From Amphibalanus amphitrite (taxonomy: Eukaryota > Arthropoda > Thecostraca > Balanomorpha > Balanidae): a DNA stretch of 64,000 nucleotides. A model generated the notes under the pieces. That model worked only from the letters and a program-made list of their open reading frames with translations, was not told where the DNA came from and did no database searches. A program made the translations under genes and the position numbers. Positions 56,245 to 64,000 of the stretch are shown here, piece after piece (the stretch's first letter is position 1; each line of letters starts with the position of its first letter). The stretch covers positions 248,001 to 312,000 of the forward strand of contig NW_024882026.1 of assembly GCF_019059575.1 (NCBI RefSeq), written 5' to 3'.

Positions 56245-56880
56245 AACATATACAAACTGAAAAAATGGCCGGACGGACTATGGTCCTCAACTTCTGATCG
56301 GAACATTCGTTAGTGGTTTTCACTCTGTCCTTTTTTGCATTAACGTCAATTTGTTATGCAATTTGTCCGCCTTTCCACCGTTTTCCATCACCACGACTTA
56401 TTTTACATTATCGGTCAACTTCTGTTCGGTGCCAGAGTTGAGCTAGTTCAGCACTTTCTCAGTGAGAGTCAAGCGGAGGAGGTGGGGGAGGGGAGGGGTG
56501 AAATCAATGTCGGGGCGGGGCAGACTGGCTGACTCAGAGGATCGTCTCCACAACATCCCCCCCCCCTCCTGCGTCACCCCCTCTCCGGTCACCCCAGATT
56601 TCCGTGGCGTTCCCAATGCTGCGTCATCATGCGTCTCTCCTCGGGATGCGTCACCGATGAGGCGGGTAGGGGGGGGGGGGTGTCGTCTTTAACGACAGGT
56701 CATATTTAGCAAAACATTATTTGTCTTGGTCGGAGTGGAGGAATCCGACCAAATTGATCACAATCTTACGGTCTTAACAATCCCAATCCAATCACTCATT
56801 AGTGGGTACCAATCGATCTGGAAAATGCGAGGTAATTTGTCACAAACAATGCGTCACAGTCAATTATCATCAAACCACAG
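56245..56880. other. Non-coding stretch
   Basis: A GC-rich patch with a C9 run near 56560 and a G11 run at 56669. CAAACCACAGAAA at 56871 recurs at 56999 around the palindrome. No gene recognised. Confidence 0.4.
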
Positions 56881-56883
56881 AAA

Positions 56884-56980
56884 GAGTTTTATTCACGATC
56901 GATGGCAACACAAGTCAAATTCCTAAAACCACTGGTTTTAGGAATTTGACTTGTGTTGCCATCGATCGTGAATAAAACTC
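56884..56980. repeat. 97-bp near-perfect palindrome
   Basis: Two 48-base arms (56884-56931 and 56933-56980) are perfect inverted repeats around a single C. Each includes CACGATCGATGGCAACAC. An RNA of either strand would fold into a long hairpin. It has no similarity to the transposon ends in the window. Confidence 0.9.
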
Positions 56981-57300
56981 AATGATGTCTGATTATTTAC
57001 AAACCACAGAAACTGCACTGCGGGACACCGCATTGACAAGAGTCCCGTCACTTCAATATCACGCAAGTCAGTACGGTATCACGGATGTCAGCGCATTGCA
57101 ATGCCACTCATGTCAATGCAGTACTGTGCAGTTTCACGCAGCCCAGGTTACTGCAGTGCAGTGTCACTCAGGTCACTGGCAGGCACAATGGCTGTAGGTC
57201 ACCATCCCCCGGCCCCCATTAGGTGACAAATAAGGGGCGTTGTCCGGGGCCCTGGCGGTAAGGTCTTGCGCAATTACTATGACTCAGGATATTGGATTGA

Positions 57301-57393
57301 TGACGTCATACCGGAGTCGGAGAGGTGACGTCATTCAGTGGGTGGTGTGATGACGTCATACCTGGGAAGGGTTTGACCGTGAGAATGACGTTA
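57301..57393. promoter_or_regulatory. Phased array of CRE sites
   Basis: Perfect TGACGTCA palindromes start at 57301, 57326 and 57351, exactly 25 bases apart, and TGACGTTA starts at 57386. In animals these bind CREB/ATF and related bZIP dimers. The flanking text partly repeats (ATACC, GGGAAGGGT), so local duplication may explain the phasing. No gene start is seen beside it. Confidence 0.5.
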
Positions 57394-57399
57394 TTCATG

Positions 57400-58225
57400 G
57401 GGAAGGGTGGTGCAATGCTGATGGGATGGGCTCGGCAGAAATCCTGTTGCAGGCAAAATCTGTCATTTACAAGAAGTGGTTGCATATATAGGTACATTTT
57501 TGAAACATCACTGAAAGTCCACGGTTTTTGTATTCTTGGTACCCTTTGTATGCTATCAACCCGAAAATGATACGACGAAGAAGTGCATAGACATTTGCCA
57601 GCGTTATCGATCGTGTGTTTCAATTCTTGAAGTCGATATATTTTTGGAAGCGCTCGCTTACATTTATGGCAATGCAAGTGCGATTTCAATCGAGGCATAT
57701 TCATGAGCGGGAATCGAAAATAGCAAGCAAATTGCGGCCTATTTTCATGGTTTATGTGGTTTCTGTTCAAACCTAACCACCGGTCACGTCTGTCCGAAAA
57801 CTGGTCCGATATCTCGTCACGACTGAAGATAAACAGCCAAGAACTGGGCTAATCCGGTGTTATATCACCCGATTTGGGCGATTACCGCGACTTCTTCCTC
57901 ACGGATCACAGAGTTCGTTTGAAGAGGCAGTGTCGGACCCACCGACTGGACACCGTCGATAATGTCCTGTAAAACCTGAGCTTTGTGTTTTGAGTAGCTT
58001 CTCCCCCACGAAGACAAGAGCTCCAACGGTACAAGCTCACAGGCTGAAACTTGAGCAAAATTAAGCATTCAGGAGCGCCCGGCCTGGCACGGGATTTACT
58101 GGAAAAAATCGTTCACTCGACAAAAAAAAACTGCATTGCCCTATCAACACTCGTCATTCAATTTGCTGTAAACAGTTCTTCAATGATTTACTTTTACAGA
58201 CATCTACAATTTCCCGGAGCAGCTC
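57400..58225. other. Non-coding stretch
   Basis: The 154-codon minus-strand frame at 57306-57770 overlaps the CRE array and has no recognised domain. No element ends. Confidence 0.4.
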
Positions 58226-58227
58226 TA

Positions 58228-59176
58228 GGTGCGTTCAATAAGTAAGTTCCGGAGAGCAATTACAGAAAATTCACGCGGTCTGCGCACGTAATTTTTTCAG
58301 GGATTAAAATTCAGACCTTTATGTCGAAGTGACCACATTTTCAGCTTCTTGTTCCATTTCTGTGACGATATGGAGTAGATCAAATAACACCATTTTTTTA
58401 GACTGCTTTAGAAATGGCATCGGCCACCCGAGAGGATCAACGTTCAGTGATACGATTCCTAGCTATCCAGGGCGAGTCGGCGGCTATAACATCCACGCCA
58501 TGCTCGTGTATGTGTACGGGAGCCATGCTCTTAGTGATTCCGCAGTTCGGAAGTGGAAGAGAAAGTTTGGGGAGGGGAGGGAGAGCGTGCGCGACCTGGC
58601 ACGTGCAGGCAGGCCGAGGACGATGGTCACAGCCACTAACGTCGCCAAAGTGGAGGAGATGGTGATGTCCAACAGAAAGATTACTGTCCAGGCGATAACA
58701 GAAAGCCTAGACATAAGCCTACGCCAGGATCATCAGAGACCATCTCCTGCCAGTAATCGCCAGTTGCCGCCCCGAGAAGGCCCGTGGTCGGTTCATCCTC
58801 CACCAGGATAACGCACCTCCTCACCGTGCCCTCGTGGCGAGGGATGCCCTGCAGGCAGAGGGCATCGAGGTGCTCTAACACCATCCCTACTCTCCCGACC
58901 TTGCACCCAGTAACTATTGGCTGTTCGCAGACATGAAGAAAAATATCCGAGGCCGGAGGTTCGGCTCGCGGCCTACACTCGGGTCTGCCATTTACCAGTA
59001 TGGCGAAAAGACCCCCACCCAAAGCTTTTGTGCGGCCATCCGGGACATGGCCAAGCGATGGGACCGATGCGTTCGCCTGCAGGGCGAGTTCGTCGAGCCG
59101 TGAGCCATGTTTGGTTGAGATGTGCCAAAAAAATAAACGAGTTATAGCAAAACGGAACTTAGTTATTGAACATACT
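58228..59176 (+). mobile_element. mariner-family transposon, internally deleted
   Basis: The left end reads GGTGCGTTCAATAAGTAAGT and the complement of the right end matches at 20 of about 23 bases (CGGAACTTAGTTATTGAACA on this strand at the right). The element follows TA at 58226-58227; TA is the mariner target. At about 950 bp it is shorter than the usual 1.3 kb, consistent with loss of part of the transposase gene (58414-59103). Confidence 0.8.
58414..59103 (+). pseudogene. mariner transposase, broken
   Basis: It begins MASATREDQRSVIRFLAIQG at the usual mariner start. After a frameshift near 58485 it continues YVYGSHALSDSAVRKW, then FGEGRESVRDLARAGRP and the RKITVQAITESLDIS second helix-turn-helix. 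About 100 codons that would include the first catalytic Asp are missing from about 58720 on. It resumes in another frame as HQDNAPPHRA, and after a stop as YSPDLAPSNYWLF and GRRFGSRPTLGSAIYQ, ending at TGA 59101-59103. The Asn in LAPSNY stands where mariners have the third catalytic Asp (AAC for GAC). Non-functional. Confidence 0.8.
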
Positions 59177-59408
59177 GGTATATGGATACGGTGGAAATAT
59201 GGCGCGTTGGCGACTAAAGGTCGGTGTGCATCGGCCTGTCTTCGATCGTACTGTTCTATGACGCCATCAGTATTATTAACGACCTAGAGTGGGCGGAACG
59301 CGGAGGTGGACCTGCTCAGACATGGTAACATGTAACTTAATTTGACAAACACGGCGTCTCGTTTCGTGGTTTCGAGGTAACTTCATTATGGGGTTTGTTC
59401 TTTCGGTC

Positions 59409-59557
59409 CATAGGCGGCGGAACGGGAGGGCACCGGTGCACCGTGCCCCCTTTGATTCTGGCATTTTAACATTAGCCCTGGGCGTTGCATGGAAAGAATG
59501 GGACAACAAGTCGGCAGTGCCCCCCCCCCCTTAATTGAAGGTATTCCGCCGCTACTG
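59409..59557 (-). mobile_element. hAT-like MITE (CAGTAGCGGCGGAAC family), uninterrupted copy
   Basis: 149 bp, from CATAGGCGGCGGAACGG to CCGCCGCTACTG, flanked by a perfect 8-bp duplication TTTCGGTC (59401-59408 and 59558-59565). It gives the simple form of the family and shows what the nested copies at 1853 and 37803 were before interruption. Confidence 0.9.
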
Positions 59558-59632
59558 TTTCGGTCTATTTATATCATTTGAGAGTCATGAGATGGGGAAG
59601 AACGACATTACACTTGAACATTTAGTTACACA

Positions 59633-61789
59633 TAACTATTACGCATTTCAGACCCTCTGGAACAGTCCTTTTTGGCTCTTTCTCGTTACCTATACGCTTG
59701 ATTTCAACCAAACTTTGACACAATGTGTTGCAAGGGCCTACCTAATTTTTACTAATATGGTCTTTTAACAAAATGTCAAAAGGAAAGGCACTTGTCGTTG
59801 ACTCGTAATGGTAAAAATTGATCGGAAAACTCTGCACCGTGGTAGAGGCTAGCATGGCGTTGCAGCGTCAGCTGTTGCGCCGCAGCTAAGCTCCGCCCAC
59901 TGCGCCGCGACACCGGGACCGGTCATTCGCCGCTCGGGGTCAGAGCGGTGCGGAGCTCTGACGGACTGGAACGAGACACACGCTAACGCAGGCATCATTG
60001 CGTGAATATTGTAAATGTCGTATCTCGCGCGGAGAGAATAAGGCTGAAGAATGCAATGCAGATCGGTGTATGTATAAAACAATAAGCACTCCTTCTAGCT
60101 ACAGAATGTTATTCCCTATGCAGACTTAAAATAATCTTATTTTCAATAATTTATAGCGAGCGTCCCCGCAGCCGTTTTCCTACAGGCTATTGTGCATTTA
60201 AGGAGTAACGGGACAGAATTCACCGGACTGTCTTTGCATTCAACGGCCTTATTTAATTGAAGATATCCACATAGATACTTCTAGGTATTTCGTTTTTTTT
60301 TTTTGTTTAAAAGAATAATTTTTTTGGGGGGAGGGTGAAAATAATAGGTAAATCTTTCCATGATATTTCCATAATGCTTTCAGAATGTTGTTGATAGATC
60401 TTAGGCCCGAAAAACAATAAAACAGGGAAAGATATAGGATGACTCAATCTGAAAATGTAGATCTGCAATATCGAGAGTTAATGATCTCCCATCCTTCACT
60501 CGCCCTTGTCAGTCTCTCGTATATACGTTTATAGTATATTGTCTCTCGTCTATAGCCTAATCTCTATCTTCGTCACTTGTCTCTGGTCTACCATCTTTTT
60601 GTCTGTGGTCTGTCTTTCGCCTACCGTCTTTGTCTCCTGTCTCTGCTCTAGCGGCTATATGCATATTGTTTGTTGTCCACTAGCCAACGTTTACTGTTCG
60701 TCTCATTGTCACCTTGTCTCCTCTTCCTTTCTCTTTCTTCCTCCGTTCTTATTTGTCGTAGAACAACTTATTAAAAGTTCATGACATGCAAACTACTATG
60801 GACGTCAAACCCCTTGAGACCCCACTTTTTTGCGATAATTTTTAAATGCGTCAACTCTCGTTGACAATATTCTGGCAATGTGTGTTTCAGAACCTGCCGA
60901 AACTTTTATTACTAAGGTATTTTGACGCCAAAGGATTATGAAAGGTACTTCTCATTCACTCGTAATGTTAAATTTTACGGAACGAATCTGCTGTTTGGGT
61001 AGAGGCTACGCGCTCATGGGGTGGAGCAACGTAATGACGTCAGCGCTAAGCTCCGCCCTACCCCTCCGGCGCTCCTTGCCCGGCGACCGGTCACTCGCGA
61101 CTCTCGCTCCGTTCAGGCTTGATGGTGGGCGGTAGCTGGTAGCGGTAGCGGGCGCTGGTAGATGACATTAAGAGCAGATGGCGCTGGTGGCGGGGCTCGA
61201 GTGCGGCCGAGCGCAAGCCTCTGCCCGGGCCTGAATTGACCTTAGCATTACGAGTGAATGAGAAGTACCTTTCATAATCGTTTGGCGTCAAAATACCTTA
61301 GTAATAAAAGTTTCGGCAGATTCTGAAACACACATTGCCAGAATATTGTCAACGAGAGTTGACGCATTTGAAAATTATCGCAAAAAAGTGGGGTCTCAAG
61401 GGGTTTGACGTCCATAGTAGTGCTCCACTCCGCTGCGCTGCGCGCGCGGCCCGCACGCCGGCCGGTCGGACTGCGACTGCCGCCGACATGACCCGAGGCT
61501 GGACCGCAAGTGGGCGGAGCCAAGCCGCAGTGTGCTAGTGCGTCTCGACCAATCAGAGGGGAGACAGCGCCCAGCCTGTGTCAGCCTCTAAGCAGGGCTC
61601 TGACGACCTTAACATTATCAGTCAATGACAAGTGCCCTTATTTTTCATTTTTCGTTAATAGATCATATTGATAAAAATTAGGTAGGGATTTCAAACTACC
61701 AATGCCAAAGTTTGGTTAAAATCAAACGCATATGCAACGAGAAATAGCCGAAAAGGACTGTTCCACAGGGTCTGAAACGCATAGTAGTT
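59633..61789. mobile_element. Long-TIR DNA transposon, outer copy
   Basis: The left arm from AACTATTACGCATTTCAGAC and the complement of the right arm (AACTACTATGCGTTTCAGAC) match over about 190 bases (59633-59825 and 61605-61789), with moderate divergence. The body is GC-rich, with AAGCTCCGCCC and ACCGGTCA words, and lacks a transposase. A related copy (60792-61421) lies inside. Long arms resemble Mutator-type elements, but the target duplication is unclear, so the superfamily is open. Confidence 0.7.
60792..61421. mobile_element. Long-TIR DNA transposon, inner related copy
   Basis: ACTACTATGGACGTCAAACC begins the left arm, and the right arm is its close complement over about 178 bases (60792-60970 and 61243-61421), with only a few differences. 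The arms are much more alike than those of the outer element, so this copy is younger. The cores share words such as GGTAGAGGCTA and CTAAGCTCCGCCC. No ORF. Confidence 0.75.
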
Positions 61790-61794
61790 ACATG

Positions 61795-63044
61795 TTTAGT
61801 TACACCAGCCATTTAGTTACACGGCTGGTGCGTCGCAGTAGCTAAGTTCGTCTCACTGGACCGGAAGTGTCCCGGGGGATAGGTCACCAAGACGTTCAAA
61901 CAGTCACCCGGGAAGGGCTATGTTGAGTGATCTACTCACAAATTCAAACGGGATTTAGGAACAGTTCAGCGGGGTTAAGGATGATGACGGGCTGGCCGTA
62001 TGATGGATAAGGAGGATAAAATCACTTCAGAAGTTCAGATGTAGTTGGATGACGACAATATTTAATATGTGTAACGATAAATAAGGCATCACTCCTTGGT
62101 GTAGGTGAATAGGGCATAGGCATTTGTCTCGCTCCCCGATTTTGATTTGTCATGACATTTAACATTAGCTCTACTTTTCTCTTTTTAAGTCGATCAGCTT
62201 ATCACAATAGAAGAATCCTGAATCTTATGATTCTTTATTTGTCCGATGTCTTTTGTTTAAACGTTGTAAGTCGGCGATTTCGGGACTTCCGGCTGAGCGC
62301 TTTGCCGCGGACGTGATAGGGGAGCGCTGCCGGTACCGATAGCAGGGACATCTCCCGGCGAGTTTAGATACTACTATTTCGCAAACCGGCCGTCAGAGGA
62401 CAGGGCGGTCTCTGCAGACTGGCGCTGCAGATTTACCGGGGAAGGGTTTTGGGCGAGATTTGACAAGGCTTATGATAACGAATGGATTTACCATTAACCT
62501 TTAAAGAAATGCTACGCCTAGCTAGGTATCATACCGGCCTTCAGCTTAAAGACTAAATGAAACAATATAATGCACTGACGTGACCGTGATTTGTGAATTG
62601 TTTGTGCCGTTATTCCCAAGTTATCGTCTTTTTTGTTGTTATTTGAATCCCAGAAAGGATAATTCTGCAATGTTTAAAAACTGGAACTTTGTATGAAATA
62701 AGCTAAGGAGCCAAGGTTAAGCGCGCTTGATGTTGGGACACAGCTCAGGCTGCATGATAAACGGCCAATGGGACTGGTGGTTTTAATGTAAGGCTCATAT
62801 TTGTCCCGGTAATCTGTGTCCTAATTTATCAGCACTCGGAATGGTTGCCGTGTTTAATTATATTTTGGCTGCTAATGACTTATAAATGATGATGGTGTCT
62901 TTAAACGACCCTGTTTTGCGACGCATCTGAATGAGTGGCATTCAAATCATTTCATATCATTAAACGTATTATATAAAAACCTACAAAATTTTCGCATATA
63001 TAGGAGCGACCAGCTCGTGGCCAAATTATTAAGCTCGTCAAAAA
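61795..63044. other. Non-coding stretch
   Basis: TTTAGTTACAC words occur at 61794-61826, also just left of 59633, perhaps part of the insertion site of the long-TIR element. No gene recognised. Confidence 0.4.
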
Positions 63045-63052
63045 AAAAAATC

Positions 63053-63179
63053 CATAGGGGCAGGAACAGGGAGCCGGGGGGCCAAGGGGTAATGGGGCTC
63101 CCACAAAGTGACATTGAAATTTCACTGCCCCCCACCACACACACACACGCACACTTTTCTTGAGGTTCCTACGCCCATG
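63053..63179. mobile_element. hAT-like MITE, CATAGGGGCAGGAAC ends
   Basis: The left end CATAGGGGCAGGAAC pairs with the complement of the right end, CATGGGCGTAGGAAC (12 of 15). AAAAAATC before and AAGAAATC after agree at 7 of 8, an acceptable 8-bp duplication. 127 bp with G-rich and CACACACA patches. Confidence 0.65.
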
Positions 63180-63288
63180 AAGAAATCTATTGTGAATCTA
63201 AAAGGGTTCTCGGTGCGTCGTATTTATTGCATTGCCAGTCTTGATTTACATCGCCCTCATCCAACGTGCCCCGGAGTGGTCCTATCAG

Positions 63289-63879
63289 CAGTGGCGCCGG
63301 GCGCGGGAACTTCTTCCAGACTGGGGGGGCTGAACCATAATAGAAATCAACCTAGGGTACCCCCAAATCTAGTTTTCTCACCGGTTTTAGGCCACTTATT
63401 TTTCAGACTTTGGCCTTTTCAACAAAAAAAAAACGAAAATATTTTCAAAAAGTGAGGTATTCCGTCTCAGCTGAGTGAAGAAACTACCGTTTTGGCAACC
63501 TGGAGTAAAGGTTTTTATCTGCCAAATGAGTTGCCGAGCCAGTGAAATAGGTGGATTTTTCACTTACATGCTTTCTTCCTTTGTGACCCACAACCCCTAA
63601 TTTGGGGAGGACAAGCTGCCCGACGGTTCCTGGCCTCATGAAACGTTGTGGGGCACCGCCCCCACGGCCGCAGAGTTGTGGGGGCAAGCTTCCCCCACTG
63701 CCCCCTCCCCCGGTTCCCACGCCTATGTATGAATCTATGAAATTATGTTGGTAGATTTCCGATTTCGATTCCTCCAGCTGGGGGGGGGGGGGGGGGGGCT
63801 CAAATACATTACGAGCCCCCCCAGCCGAAAAGCTGGGGGGGCTCAGCCCCCCCTAGCCCCCCCGGTTCCCGCGCCACTG
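63289..63879. mobile_element. Composite hAT-like MITE, CAGTGGCG ends
   Basis: CAGTGGCG at the left pairs with CGCCACTG at the right. A perfect 8-bp duplication, CCTATCAG, flanks it (63281-63288 and 63880-63887), so the 591 bp inserted as one unit. It has two modules: 63289-63724, like 37924-38176, ending GGTTCCCACGCCTATG, and 63725-63879, the complement of the module from 18447. A G20 run lies at about 63780-63799. Non-coding. Confidence 0.85.
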
Positions 63880-63887
63880 CCTATCAG

Positions 63888-64000
63888 AGCCTGTTTGCGC
63901 CATTTCGAAGTCGCCCTTTCTTCCACTTTATTATTCCGCTCGGCCCTCAAAGACACCTGCGCTCCGTTTTCCTTTTTTCCGTTCAGTTTTCCTCGCGCCG
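63888..64000. other. Window edge, non-coding
   Basis: A short pyrimidine-rich flank after the last target duplication. Nothing recognised. Confidence 0.4.

Noticed and set aside
57306-57770. 154-codon minus-strand frame
   Set aside because: No domain, and its C-terminal part is just the antisense of the CRE array.

Overview
The window looks like a gene-poor stretch of an invertebrate animal nuclear genome, possibly arthropod but not identifiable to species. The reasons are a LINE with AP-endonuclease, reverse transcriptase and RNase H, a Penelope-like GIY-YIG fragment, a mariner relic, many short DNA transposons with 8-bp target duplications, abundant microsatellites and minisatellites, and no operon-like coding. 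I found no host gene I can defend, no rRNA or tRNA, and no LTR or capsid-bearing element. Almost everything supportable is mobile DNA or tandem repeat, often nested.

Layout. 1-19.5 kb: non-coding sequence with a self-nested hAT-like MITE (1853-2173), tandem repeats (3.5, 7.7, 12.4 and 13.7 kb), a LINE 3' relic (about 10.0-10.6 kb), a two-unit hAT-like insertion in a G-rich minisatellite (12848-13148), and a composite CAGTGGCG element (18042-19353). 19571-28603: a hAT-like element with arrays of GATTGAATCG-type motifs at both ends, split by a complete LINE (20400-27026) with 13-bp target duplications and two open ORFs, and holding one more MITE. 28.6-50.8 kb: non-coding, with a GGGGAGAGTGGGGCAAAG element (29537-30435), E-box and X-box sites near 32-34 kb, a MITE inside a MITE (37803-38218), microsatellites, and a 132-bp satellite at 46.8 kb.

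50800-53063: an inverted, head-to-head pair of 5'-truncated Penelope-like elements, each ending in an open GIY-YIG domain, flanked by one direct repeat as a single insertion. 55140-56241: an element whose ends are built from small palindromes, with two other MITEs inside. 56.9-57.4 kb: a 97-bp near-perfect palindrome and a phased array of CRE sites. 58228-59176: a mariner deletion derivative. 59.4-61.8 kb: a clean hAT-like MITE and a self-nested long-TIR element. 63.05-63.88 kb: two more G-rich hAT-like MITEs.

How the parts relate: only the LINE looks able to encode its own movement. The hAT-like families lack transposase and would need one supplied elsewhere. Repeated insertion of these families into one another, often into G-rich boxes, is the main architectural theme.
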